This document shows, piece after piece, positions 26,990-35,237 of a stretch of 64,000 nt of DNA. The stretch comes from Bacillus mycoides (GTDB lineage: Bacteria; Bacillota; Bacilli; Bacillales; Bacillaceae_G). Each line of letters starts with the position of its first letter. Positions within the stretch are counted from its first letter, which is position 1. The stretch spans positions 124,001 through 188,000 of the forward strand of contig NZ_LXLV01000010.1 of NCBI RefSeq assembly GCF_001757995.1, read 5' to 3'. The notes beneath the pieces are model-generated. The model was given only the letters and a program-made list of their open reading frames with translations. It was not told where the DNA came from and searched no databases. A program made the translations under genes and the position numbers.

Positions 26990-27132
26990 GCGATATTCAC
27001 CTCTCCTATGCTATTATGGCATAATGCTAATTTCAACCGCAATGAAATTGAATTAACAGATGTGGAAAAAAGTACAAAGTGACAAAATATTGAACGTTAT
27101 TTGTTAAAAATTAGTGAAAATGAGATTATTTT

Positions 27133-27161
27133 TTGAAATATATGGATAAAAGTATTATAAT
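27133..27161 (+). promoter_or_regulatory. SigA-type promoter of bdhA
   Basis: -35 TTGAAA (27133-27138), 17-bp spacer, -10 TATAAT (27156-27161), about 45 bp before the ribosome site of bdhA. Confidence 0.6.
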
Positions 27162-27213
27162 AGATTTGTAAACTTCACCAGGTTAAGTATATACATAGAG
27201 AGGGATGTTTAAA

Positions 27214-28266
27214 ATGAAAGCATTACTTTGGCATAATCAACGTGATGTACGAGTAGAAGAAGTACCGGAACCAACTGTACGACCAGGAGCAGTGAAAATT
27301 AAAGTTAAATGGTGTGGTATCTGCGGGACAGACTTGCATGAATATTTAGCAGGACCAATTTTTATTCCAACAGAAGAGCACCCATTAACACATGTGAAAG
27401 CACCAGTTATTTTAGGTCATGAGTTTAGCGGTGAGGTAGTAGAAATCGGTGAAGGCGTTACATCTCATAAAGTGGGAGACCGCGTTGTTGTAGAACCAAT
27501 TTATTCTTGTGGTAAATGTGAAGCTTGTAAACATGGACATTACAATGTTTGTGAACAACTTGTTTTCCACGGTCTTGGTGGAGACGGCGGTGGTTTCTCT
27601 GAATATACAGTAGTACCAGAAGATATGGTTCATCATATTCCAGATGAAATGACGTATGAACAAGGTGCGCTTGTAGAACCAGCAGCAGTAGCAGTTCATG
27701 CAGTACGTCAAAGTAAATTAAAAGAGGGAGAAGCTGTAGCGGTATTTGGTTGTGGTCCGATTGGACTTCTTGTAATCCAAGCAGCAAAAGCAGCAGGAGC
27801 AACTCCTGTTATTGCAGTTGAACTTTCTAAAGAACGTCAAGAGTTAGCGAAATTAGCAGGTGCTGATTACGTATTAAACCCAGCAACTCAAGATGTATTA
27901 GCAGAAATTCGCAACTTAACCAATGGTTTAGGTGTAAATGTGAGCTTTGAAGTAACAGGTGTTGAAGTTGTACTTCGTCAAGCAATTGAAAGTACAAGCT
28001 TTGAAGGCCAAACTGTAATTGTTAGTGTGTGGGAAAAAGATGCGACAATTACTCCGAACAACCTTGTATTAAAAGAAAAAGAAGTTATCGGTATTCTTGG
28101 ATATCGTCATATATTCCCAGCTGTTATTAAATTAATTAGCTCTGGCCAAATTCAAGCAGAGAAATTAATTACGAAAAAAATTACAGTGGATCAAGTTGTT
28201 GAAGAAGGATTTGAAGCACTTGTAAAAGATAAAACACAAGTGAAAATTCTTGTTTCACCTAAATAA
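27214..28266 (+). CDS. bdhA: (R,R)-butanediol dehydrogenase / acetoin reductase
   Basis: A 350-residue zinc-dependent medium-chain dehydrogenase that interconverts acetoin and 2,3-butanediol with NAD(H). Catalytic zinc ligands: Cys in KWCGICGTDLHEY and the His-Glu pair in LGHEFSGEV. Structural zinc cysteines: CGKCEACKHGHYNVC. The cofactor site is VFGCGPIGLLVIQAAKAAG. Length and sequence match the BdhA group rather than sorbitol or threonine dehydrogenase. Start at ATG 27214 with GAGAGGGA upstream; ATG 27205 overlaps that site. Single-gene unit with its own promoter and terminator, consistent with overflow metabolism. Confidence 0.88.
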   Translation: MKALLWHNQRDVRVEEVPEPTVRPGAVKIKVKWCGICGTDLHEYLAGPIFIPTEEHPLTHVKAPVILGHEFSGEVVEIGEGVTSHKVGDRVVVEPIYSCGKCEACKHGHYNVCEQLVFHGLGGDGGGFSEYTVVPEDMVHHIPDEMTYEQGALVEPAAVAVHAVRQSKLKEGEAVAVFGCGPIGLLVIQAAKAAGATPVIAVELSKERQELAKLAGADYVLNPATQDVLAEIRNLTNGLGVNVSFEVTGVEVVLRQAIESTSFEGQTVIVSVWEKDATITPNNLVLKEKEVIGILGYRHIFPAVIKLISSGQIQAEKLITKKITVDQVVEEGFEALVKDKTQVKILVSPK

Positions 28267-28280
28267 TATATAATAGAAGA

Positions 28281-28321
28281 AAGTAGCCCTTTTCTAGAAA
28301 TAGAAAAGGGCTACTTTTTTT
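28281..28321 (+). terminator. terminator of bdhA
   Basis: AAGTAGCCCTTTTCTA (28281-28296) pairs perfectly with TAGAAAAGGGCTACTT (28301-28316), then T-run. Confidence 0.9.
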
Positions 28322-28385
28322 CTATACTGAAAGGTGATAGACTTTCCTTTAACTAAAGGTATTTTTGTTTGGAAGGGGAAGTCCA

Positions 28386-28730
28386 ATGCTTTCATTTATG
28401 TTGACATTGAAACGAATGCTAAGAGCCTGTTTACGAGCGTGGAAAGATAAAGAATTTCAAGTGTTATTCGTATTAACAATTTTGACATTAACATCTGGTA
28501 CGATTTTTTATAGTACAGTTGAAGGATTACGTCCTCTTGATGCTCTATATTTTAGTGTGGTCACGTTGACGACTGTCGGTGATGGGAATTTTAGTCCTCA
28601 AACTGATTTTGGAAAGGTATTTACGATATTATACATATTTATCGGGATTGGATTAGTGTTTGGGTTTATTCATAAATTGGCAGTTAATGTACAATTGCCG
28701 AGTATATTATCAAAAAGAAAAAAAGAGTAA
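28386..28730 (+). CDS. two-TM potassium-channel-like protein
   Basis: A 114-residue minimal ion-channel protein: TM1 at about residues 23-42, pore helix and filter LYFSVVTLTTVGDGNFSP at 55-71, TM2 at about 78-96, and a short basic tail. The filter reads TVGDG, where canonical K+ channels have TVGYG; this variant is common in small bacterial members. No ligand-binding (RCK) domain is attached. Start placed at ATG 28386 after GGAAGGGGA; an upstream TTG at 28365 precedes the ribosome site. Selective K+ conduction is a family-level inference. Confidence 0.85.
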   Translation: MLSFMLTLKRMLRACLRAWKDKEFQVLFVLTILTLTSGTIFYSTVEGLRPLDALYFSVVTLTTVGDGNFSPQTDFGKVFTILYIFIGIGLVFGFIHKLAVNVQLPSILSKRKKE

Positions 28731-28757
28731 AGCGGTTAAGCGCTTTACTCTTTTTTT
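28721..28757 (+). terminator. terminator of the channel gene
   Basis: AAAAGAGTAAAGCG (28721-28734) pairs with CGCTTTACTCTTTT (28741-28754). The stop codon is inside the left arm. Confidence 0.85.
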
Positions 28758-28855
28758 ACATTAGTTTAGACAAGTATTTGCAGTAGCTTAACAATACTTT
28801 ATTACAATGTAAGTGTATTCATTCATTACGTTCACTATGTATAAAGTTATAGTGA

Positions 28856-28871
28856 TATGAACATTTGCATA
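28856..28871 (+). promoter_or_regulatory. PlcR box of plcB-sph
   Basis: TATGAACATTTGCATA matches the PlcR consensus TATGNAN4TNCATA exactly. It lies 123 bp upstream of plcB, a known PlcR target, so quorum-dependent (PlcR-PapR) activation is expected. Confidence 0.88.
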
Positions 28872-28994
28872 TTTCGATTTAATAATAGAAATTCGGTGAA
28901 AGGTGGGATATTCTAGTCATAGGTTAACCGAAAGGCATCGTAGGATCCAAACAAAATATTTACAATAACTTAAATTTAAAATGGAGGATTTCAT

Positions 28995-29846
28995 ATGAAA
29001 AAGAAAGTGCTTGCTTTAGCAGCAGCTATTACGTTAGCAGCGCCGTTACAAAATGTAGCTTTTGCACATGAAAATGATGGAGGGAATAGAGTACAGATTA
29101 TTCAATATTGGTCCGCTGAAGATAAACACTCAGAAGGTGTAAATTCTCATTTATGGATCGTAAATCGTGCAATTGATATTATGTCCCGTAATACGACAAT
29201 TGTAAAACAAGATCAAGTTGCACTATTAAATGAATGGCGCACAGATTTAGAAAATGGCATTTATTCTGCTGATTATGAAAATCCTTATTATGACAATAGT
29301 ACATTTGCGTCGCATTTCTATGATCCAGATGATGGAAGTACATATATTCCGCTTGCAAAGCAAGCGAAGGAAACTGGAGCTAAGTATTTTAAATTAGCTG
29401 GTGAATCTTATAAAAATAAAGATATGAAACAAGCATTCTTCTATTTAGGGTTATCTCTTCATTATTTAGGAGATGTAAATCAACCGATGCATGCAGCAAA
29501 CTTTACGAATATTTCTTATCCACAAGGATTCCATTCTAAATATGAAAACTTTGTAGATACAATTAAAGATAATTACAAAGTAACGGACGGAAATGGATAT
29601 TGGAACTGGAAAGGTACGAACCCTGAAGATTGGATTCATGGGGCGGCAGTGGCTGCGAAGCAAGATTACCCTGGCATTGTAAATAGTAATACGAAAAGTT
29701 GGTTTGTAAAAGCTGCTGTATCACAAAGTTATGCGGACAAATGGCGTGCTGAAGTTACACCAATGACTGGTAAGCGATTAACGGAAGCGCAACGTGTAAC
29801 AGCTGGATATATTCAGCTTTGGTTTGATACGTACGGAAATCGTTAA
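28995..29846 (+). CDS. plcB: phosphatidylcholine-preferring phospholipase C
   Basis: A 283-residue secreted zinc phospholipase C. Signal peptide to about residue 24 (NVAFA), a short propeptide, and a mature form starting at Trp39 (WSAEDKHSEG), 245 residues, the size of the classical B. cereus enzyme. Zinc ligands are recognisable as the mature N-terminal Trp, His in VNSHLWIVNR, HFYDPDDGS, LGLSLHYLGDVNQPMHAANF and the HSKYENFVD segment. It hydrolyses phosphatidylcholine. It has a PlcR box upstream and sph 76 bp downstream, with no strong terminator between, so the two form one operon. Confidence 0.96.
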   Translation: MKKKVLALAAAITLAAPLQNVAFAHENDGGNRVQIIQYWSAEDKHSEGVNSHLWIVNRAIDIMSRNTTIVKQDQVALLNEWRTDLENGIYSADYENPYYDNSTFASHFYDPDDGSTYIPLAKQAKETGAKYFKLAGESYKNKDMKQAFFYLGLSLHYLGDVNQPMHAANFTNISYPQGFHSKYENFVDTIKDNYKVTDGNGYWNWKGTNPEDWIHGAAVAAKQDYPGIVNSNTKSWFVKAAVSQSYADKWRAEVTPMTGKRLTEAQRVTAGYIQLWFDTYGNR

Positions 29847-29922
29847 GTATTGGAGAAAGATCAAATCTCAGAATAGAGTATTTGGCCTTTTTATCACTAT
29901 ACAATACATGGAGGTATGACTC

Positions 29923-30924
29923 TTGAAAAGTAAATTGTTAAAAGTTGTACTTAGCTTTGGAATGAGTCTAGCAGCTTTATATAGTGGATCTTCCGTTCAA
30001 GCAGAAATGTCCACAAATCAAAATGGTACGTTAAAAGTTATGACGCATAATGTGTACATGCTATCAACGAACCTATATCCCAACTGGGGGCAAAGTCAGC
30101 GTGCTGATTTAATTGGAGCGGCAGATTATATAAAGAATCAAGATGTTGTTATATTAAATGAAGTGTTTGATAATAGTGCTTCAAATCGCTTATTAGGAAA
30201 TTTGAAGAAAGAATATCCAAATCAAACGGCAGTATTAGGTCGTAGTAGTGGAAGCGAGTGGGATAAGACGTTAGGCAACTATTCATCTTCGACTCCTGAA
30301 GATGGAGGTGTAGCGATTGTGAGTAAATGGCCAATTGTTGAAAAGATTCAATATGTATTCGAAAAAGGCTGTGGACCAGATAACTTATCAAATAAAGGAT
30401 TTGTATACACAAAAGTTAAGAAAAATGATCGTTTTGTACATGTGATTGGGACTCATTTACAAGCTGAAGATAGTATGTGTGGAAACACTTTGCCAGCATC
30501 TGTACGAACAAAACAGCTACAAGAAATTCAAGAGTTTATTAAAAATAAAAATATACCAAATAACGAGTATGTGTTAATTGGTGGTGATATGAATGTGAAT
30601 AAAATAAATGCTGAGAACAATAGTGACTCAGAGTACGCATCCATGTTCAAAACATTGCACGCTTCTATTCCATCTTATACGGGACATACTACAACTTGGG
30701 ATGCAACGACAAATAGTATTGCGAAATATAACTTCCCCGATAGCCCTGCCGAGTATTTAGATTATATTATTACAAGTAAGGACCATGCGAATCCATCGTA
30801 TATAGAGAATAAGGTGTTACAGCCGAAATCGCCACAATGGACTGTTACGTCATGGTTCAAAAAATATACATATAATGATTATTCTGATCATTATCCAGTA
30901 GAGGCGACTATTTCTATGAAGTAG
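29923..30924 (+). CDS. sph: sphingomyelinase C
   Basis: A 333-residue secreted Mg2+-dependent sphingomyelinase of the DNase I / endonuclease-exonuclease-phosphatase fold. TTG start behind GGAGGT; the signal peptide ends at about residue 27 (SVQA), giving a mature protein of 306 residues. Catalytic residues in context: NEVF (Glu53 mature), GTHLQAED (His151), GGDMNVNK (Asp195) and SDHYPVEA, where His323 of the precursor equals mature His296. It is the second gene of the plcB-sph (cereolysin AB) operon and contributes to haemolysis with PlcB. Confidence 0.95.
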   Translation: MKSKLLKVVLSFGMSLAALYSGSSVQAEMSTNQNGTLKVMTHNVYMLSTNLYPNWGQSQRADLIGAADYIKNQDVVILNEVFDNSASNRLLGNLKKEYPNQTAVLGRSSGSEWDKTLGNYSSSTPEDGGVAIVSKWPIVEKIQYVFEKGCGPDNLSNKGFVYTKVKKNDRFVHVIGTHLQAEDSMCGNTLPASVRTKQLQEIQEFIKNKNIPNNEYVLIGGDMNVNKINAENNSDSEYASMFKTLHASIPSYTGHTTTWDATTNSIAKYNFPDSPAEYLDYIITSKDHANPSYIENKVLQPKSPQWTVTSWFKKYTYNDYSDHYPVEATISMK

Positions 30925-30932
30925 AGTAGCCT

Positions 30933-30968
30933 AAAAAAAGTTTCTTCGTAAAGAAGAAACTTTTTTTA
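30933..30968 (+). terminator. terminator of plcB-sph
   Basis: AAAAAAAGTTTCTTC (30933-30947) pairs with GAAGAAACTTTTTTT (30953-30967). Confidence 0.88.
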
Positions 30969-31037
30969 TTTGAAAACAGGAAAATCATTCTTTCTTTCCA
31001 ATATGTATAAGACATATATAGAAGAGGAGAGAAAACT

Positions 31038-32210
31038 GTGGATAGAGGAATTTTTAAGGAAGTTCCATTACCGTGTGCATTTTTAGATGAAGTGGCTTTA
31101 GAGAGGAATATTCAATCGATTATAGAGTTAAGTGGAGATAAGAAGATTCGTATAGCGAGTAAATCATTACGCTCTGTTCCAATTATGAAAAAGATTTTAG
31201 CTGCTAATAATCGGTTTCAAGGTATTATGTGTTTTTCTCCTAGAGAAGCTTTGTTTTTAATTGAACAAGGATTTAATGATTTATTGCTCGGATATCCTGT
31301 TTATGATGAAAGAGCTTTACATGAAATTAGTTTGCTGACAAAGCAAGGACACATTATAACTTGTATGGTGGATTGTGAAGATCATATTACTTATTTAGAA
31401 AAAATTGCTGAGAAGTCTAAAGGGTGTTTTCTCGTTTGTTTGGATATTGATATGAGTAGTCGTTTTTTGAAATTTCATTTTGGTGTAAAAAGATCCCCGG
31501 TAAAAGATGTGCAGAGCGCTTTGAAAATAGTAGAAAAGGTGAAGGGCTCATCATATTTAATACTAGATGGTGTAATGGGATATGAAGCTCAAATTGCCGG
31601 GGTGGGGGATCATATACCGAATCAATGGATGAAAAGTAAAGTGGTTTCGTATTTAAAGAAGAAATCAGTGTTAGAGGTTAAAGAAAGAAGAGGACGTATC
31701 GTAAAAGAACTACAAAACCTTGGTATTGAACTAAGATTTGTAAATGGGGGAGGAACAGGAAGTATAAAAACAACTGAGCAAGATAACGCAGTTTCAGAGA
31801 TTACTGTAGGATCCGCTTTTTACTCTCCTAAACTGTTTGACTATTATAAAGAAGTAAAGTTTCAGCCAGCCGTTGGATTTGCTTTACCAGTTGTACGTAA
31901 ACCGGCTCCTTTTATTTATACTTGCCTAGGTGGAGGATATATTGCCTCAGGTGCAGTTGGTAAAGATAAAGAGCCTGAGGTTTGGCGACCGGGTGGTGCA
32001 AAACTATTAGCTTTAGAAGGTGCTGGTGAAGTGCAAACGCCAATTTTTTATAACGGTGAGGAACGAGTGGATATAGGAGATTCTATCTTGTTTCGTCATA
32101 GTAAAGCTGGAGAGTTATGTGAGCGTTTTCCAGTTTTGTATCGCATTAAACAAGGGGAAATCGTTGGAGAGTATTTAACATATCGGGGGGATGGACAATG
32201 CTTTCTATAA
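31038..32210 (+). CDS. PLP-dependent amino-acid deaminase/aldolase-like protein (fold III, DSD1-like)
   Basis: A 390-residue protein of the alanine-racemase-fold group that includes D-threonine aldolase and D-serine dehydratase (DSD1). N-terminal TIM-barrel at about residues 10-260 with the presumed PLP lysine Lys42 in IRIASKSLRS and the phosphate-binding RFVNGGGTGS near 236-245. The C-terminal DSD1-like metal-binding domain (about 265-385) has HSKAGELCERF as a possible zinc His/Cys pair. GTG start behind GAGGAGAG. It overlaps the following FAD-oxidase gene by 13 bases, so the two probably function together. Substrate unknown. Confidence 0.75.
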   Translation: MDRGIFKEVPLPCAFLDEVALERNIQSIIELSGDKKIRIASKSLRSVPIMKKILAANNRFQGIMCFSPREALFLIEQGFNDLLLGYPVYDERALHEISLLTKQGHIITCMVDCEDHITYLEKIAEKSKGCFLVCLDIDMSSRFLKFHFGVKRSPVKDVQSALKIVEKVKGSSYLILDGVMGYEAQIAGVGDHIPNQWMKSKVVSYLKKKSVLEVKERRGRIVKELQNLGIELRFVNGGGTGSIKTTEQDNAVSEITVGSAFYSPKLFDYYKEVKFQPAVGFALPVVRKPAPFIYTCLGGGYIASGAVGKDKEPEVWRPGGAKLLALEGAGEVQTPIFYNGEERVDIGDSILFRHSKAGELCERFPVLYRIKQGEIVGEYLTYRGDGQCFL

Positions 32211-33511
32211 AGGGACAAAAATGGAGAAATTGGACAGGGAATGTAGAAGGAACACCGCATTATACGATGTATCCAAAAAGTATACAAGATGTAGTAGAAG
32301 TTGTGGGGCTTGCACGAAAAAAAGGAAAGAAAATTCGTGTTGTCGGTTCAGGGCATTCTTTTACACCTCTTGTGCAAACGGAAGAAATTTTAGTTTCTTT
32401 AGATGAATTGAAGGGCATTGGGAATATTGATGCAGAGAAGATGACTGTTGAAGTGTGGGCGGGAACAAAGTTACATGATTTAGGGAAGTTACTTCAGGAA
32501 AAAGGTTATGCGCAAGAAAATTTAGGGGATATTGATTCACAATCTATTGCGGGAGCGATTAGTACGGGAACTCATGGGACGGGTGTTATATTTGGGAGTT
32601 TATCAACACAAGTTATAGAGGTCACGGCAGTTTTATCAACAGGTGAGAGTATAGTTTGTTCAGAAACCGAAAACGCCGAATATTGGAAAGCATTTCAATT
32701 GTCGCTTGGAATGCTAGGTATCATTGTAAAGATAAAATTGAAGGTTATCCCAGCGTATTCGCTTGTTTATGAAAGCGAAAAACAGTCATTAACTACTGTA
32801 ATGAACAAGTTAGAAGAATATAAGAAGAATCGCCATTTTGAATTTTTCGTTTTTCCGTATTCAGATGAAGTGCAAGTGAAATGTACAAATGAAACAATGA
32901 ATAAAGAAAGTGATTTGAAATGGCATAAACTAAAGGTGGAGCTACTTGAAAATAGGATGTTCTCTTTGTTATCTAAAGGGTGTAAATGGTTTCCTTCTAT
33001 AAGTAAAGCAGTAAGTCGACTATCAGCTAGGGCTGTACCAAACACAAAAATAATAGGCCCGAGCTATGAAGTGTTCGCTACATCACGTACGGTTCCATTT
33101 TATGAAATGGAGTATAGTGTCCCTTCAAAGTATATGAGGGCTGTTGTAGAAGAAATTTCAAATCTTATTGAAAAGAAAAAGTATAAGGTGCACTTCCCGA
33201 TTGAATGCCGGTATGTGAGAGGTGATAATATATGGCTCAGTCCAGCGTATGGAAGAGACTCGGCATATATCGCCGTTCATATGTATAAAGGTATGAAGTA
33301 TGCCGCTTATTTTGGTGAAGTGGAGAAAATTTTTCTAAAATATGAAGGTCGTCCACATTGGGGAAAAATGCATACGTTAACATACGAAAAGTTACAAAAC
33401 ATATATCCAGAATTGCATTCGTTTCTAAAAATGAGGAAGTCACTAGATGAAACAGGAATGTTTTTAAGCCCTTATACAGAAAAGTTATTTACGAGTATGA
33501 AAAAAAGCTGA
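32198..33511 (+). CDS. FAD-linked oxidase, D-arabinono-1,4-lactone oxidase type
   Basis: A 437-residue oxidase of the vanillyl-alcohol-oxidase family. The PCMH FAD-binding domain is at about residues 15-185 with VVGSGHSFTPL (His53, the position used for covalent flavin attachment in alditol/aldonolactone oxidases) and AGAISTGTHGTG. The C-terminal ALO domain ends with GRPHWGKMHTL, typical of gulonolactone/arabinonolactone oxidases. It overlaps the DSD1-like gene and ends at a shared terminator. A soluble sugar-acid or alditol oxidase is likely; how it links to the PLP enzyme is not known. Confidence 0.8.
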   Translation: MLSIKGQKWRNWTGNVEGTPHYTMYPKSIQDVVEVVGLARKKGKKIRVVGSGHSFTPLVQTEEILVSLDELKGIGNIDAEKMTVEVWAGTKLHDLGKLLQEKGYAQENLGDIDSQSIAGAISTGTHGTGVIFGSLSTQVIEVTAVLSTGESIVCSETENAEYWKAFQLSLGMLGIIVKIKLKVIPAYSLVYESEKQSLTTVMNKLEEYKKNRHFEFFVFPYSDEVQVKCTNETMNKESDLKWHKLKVELLENRMFSLLSKGCKWFPSISKAVSRLSARAVPNTKIIGPSYEVFATSRTVPFYEMEYSVPSKYMRAVVEEISNLIEKKKYKVHFPIECRYVRGDNIWLSPAYGRDSAYIAVHMYKGMKYAAYFGEVEKIFLKYEGRPHWGKMHTLTYEKLQNIYPELHSFLKMRKSLDETGMFLSPYTEKLFTSMKKS

Positions 33512-33537
33512 CAAATTATTATTTGTCAGCTTTTTTA
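33502..33537. terminator. shared bidirectional terminator
   Basis: AAAAAGCTGACAAAT (33503-33517) pairs with ATTTGTCAGCTTTTT (33522-33536). It serves the oxidase gene on + and the VanZ-RDD gene on -. Confidence 0.85.
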
Positions 33538-34670
33538 AGTGTAATTGCATTTCTTGTATGACTAATACGCTCGTAAAATAGTAATTTATCACTGCTAAAT
33601 ACATGTAATAAAACATGAATAATAAATAGCCCGTTAATTACGAATTGGAATAACAATATAACTAGTAATACTAAAGGCTCTGTGAGATTTAAGATAGAGC
33701 TACTAGAAAGAATATAATTGATTCCACCTAAAATGAAATAGAATATACCGTAACGAATGAATAATTCTTTTAGTGTAATACGCTCTGCTTGTCCTTTAAT
33801 GTAAATACGAAGCAGCGCTTTTCCTATTGTTCTTCCATTTGTAAAGTATGGAATGATAATAAAGTAAATTAAGATTGAACATGCAATGAAAAGGAGTTCG
33901 TATACATTTGTATAAGATTGGATGTTAGAAATAAATAGTGAGTTTCCTTTGTTTTTAATAAAAGGTACAACGATAGATAAGAAAATCCAATCAATTTGCA
34001 TAGCGATGAGACGACGAACGAATCCGACTGGTTTCGTTTCCAAATCAATACGACTATCTAACTCGTTTGCTTTCGGAAGGAAGTACGTAAATATTGGTGC
34101 AATGATAAAACCGATTATGCCACCTAGTGTATTTAAAAACAAATCGTCGATATCAAATAAGCGATATGCACAATTATAAATACCATATAGTCCAGTCACT
34201 TGTGTTAGCTCGAAAAATAGAGAAAGACAAAAAGAAATACAAATGGTCTGTAAGAAACTACGTCGGAAATAATAACGTAAGTAAATACCAAATGGAACGG
34301 TTAATAGAACGTTAAATGCGACTTGTAAAAACGCAGATTCCTTTAATAAATAGAAGTAGGTAGCTGGCTTCGTCAAAATTGCCGATGTATGATTACTAAT
34401 CTCTTGTACGAAATAAAATGGCGAGAGTTGCATGTGCTGTGTATTAGCCGGTTGTAGGCTACATGTGTCATATGTTTGTGGCAAAGGTAAAATAACAAGA
34501 AAATAGGCATTTAATAAATAGAGTAATAATGAATATAAAATAAATGAGCGCCATTTATTTACATAACCGTATTTTCGATAATTAAATATTAAAAAAGGGA
34601 TTAAGAGAAACATTGCTAAAATAGGAAATAAAATAAAAGCTGTTTTTACTGGAAATAAATATGCAGTCAA
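33519..34670 (-). CDS. VanZ-RDD fusion membrane protein
   Basis: A 383-residue integral membrane protein with two domains. The N-terminal VanZ-like half (about residues 5-195) has several TM helices and the motif SFCLSLFFELTQVTGLYG plus YRLFDIDDLFLNTLGGIIGF. The C-terminal RDD half (about 210-370) begins VGFVRRLIAMQIDWIFLS and contains GRTIGKALLRIYIKG. VanZ homologues affect glycopeptide or lipopeptide susceptibility; RDD proteins are poorly defined and some are ion transporters. TTG start with AAGGAGC upstream. Single gene; function unknown beyond the domains. Confidence 0.8.
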   Translation of the reverse strand: MTAYLFPVKTAFILFPILAMFLLIPFLIFNYRKYGYVNKWRSFILYSLLLYLLNAYFLVILPLPQTYDTCSLQPANTQHMQLSPFYFVQEISNHTSAILTKPATYFYLLKESAFLQVAFNVLLTVPFGIYLRYYFRRSFLQTICISFCLSLFFELTQVTGLYGIYNCAYRLFDIDDLFLNTLGGIIGFIIAPIFTYFLPKANELDSRIDLETKPVGFVRRLIAMQIDWIFLSIVVPFIKNKGNSLFISNIQSYTNVYELLFIACSILIYFIIIPYFTNGRTIGKALLRIYIKGQAERITLKELFIRYGIFYFILGGINYILSSSSILNLTEPLVLLVILLFQFVINGLFIIHVLLHVFSSDKLLFYERISHTRNAITLKKADK

Positions 34671-34841
34671 AATGAGGCTCCTTTCAATGAAATTTCGTTT
34701 ATCATTATAGCGCTAAAAAGAATTTAAAACAAAGTTGAAATAGTTCGAAATAGAAAAAATGACAAATTTTAGAGGGATTAAGTTATAATTAGTTTAATAT
34801 CAAGATATTATGATTGTATAAGTTGAGAGAGGGTACTAGAT

Positions 34842-35045
34842 ATGCGATATGAGCTTTTTTCTGTAAGCGGGGATCATATTACAACTTTTGAAAGTGCATG
34901 GCGTTTTCAAGAGGGGGAACAGATTTTTGTTCATGATGATAATACAAAACGAAATTTTATTATTATTCGCTTAACACATGATTTATTTCAAAAAAATACA
35001 CATGTTATTCGCTTGTATTGTCAGGAAAAGAAAGTTTATGCATAA
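34842..35045 (+). CDS. hypothetical 67-residue protein
   Basis: A small soluble protein, MRYELFSVSGDHITT... to ...QEKKVYA, with a beta-rich, mixed-charge sequence and no membrane segment. The ATG has a TTGAGAGAGGGT site upstream, and a strong terminator follows. I do not recognise the family. It is a single-gene unit, divergent from VanZ-RDD. The real-gene call rests on the ribosome site, typical codon use and its own terminator. Confidence 0.65.
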   Translation: MRYELFSVSGDHITTFESAWRFQEGEQIFVHDDNTKRNFIIIRLTHDLFQKNTHVIRLYCQEKKVYA

Positions 35046-35048
35046 GGA

Positions 35049-35086
35049 AAAACCTCTTACTGTATGAGGGCAGTAAGAGGTTTTTT
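35049..35086 (+). terminator. terminator interrupted at its T-run by bcr1
   Basis: AAAACCTCTTACTG (35049-35062) pairs with CAGTAAGAGGTTTT (35071-35084). The following T-run merges with the TTTAT duplication (35084-35088) of bcr1 copy 4. The same hairpin may originally have served uppP as well. Confidence 0.8.
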
Positions 35087-35088
35087 AT

Positions 35089-35236
35089 CCCGCTATTTGT
35101 GGGCAGTAAAACTCCCACCTCAAAATTCAGGTGGAGCAAAGAAGTTAGGTGGGAGTCGGGCTGCCCGTAAAAGCCCGATTGGTGAAACTTTAATCAGTGG
35201 GGGGATGAACAAAACACCCACTGATTAAAGTTTCAC
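35089..35236 (-). repeat. bcr1-type repeat, copy 4 (inverted)
   Basis: A 148-bp element in the opposite orientation, with perfect TTTAT duplications at 35084-35088 and 35237-35241. It differs from the other copies in its left-end hairpin: GTGAAACTTTAATCAGTGGG (at 35217-35236, minus strand) is matched by CCCACTGATTAAAGTTTCAC, giving 20-bp arms, where other copies diverge after 12 bp. It lies between a T-run and the uppP stop codon. Confidence 0.88.
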
Positions 35237-35237
35237 T

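Noticed and set aside
29847-29922. Terminator between plcB and sph
   Set aside because: Only a weak imperfect repeat (AAATCTC/GAGTATTT) is present, not a strong stem with a T-run, so the operon interpretation stands.
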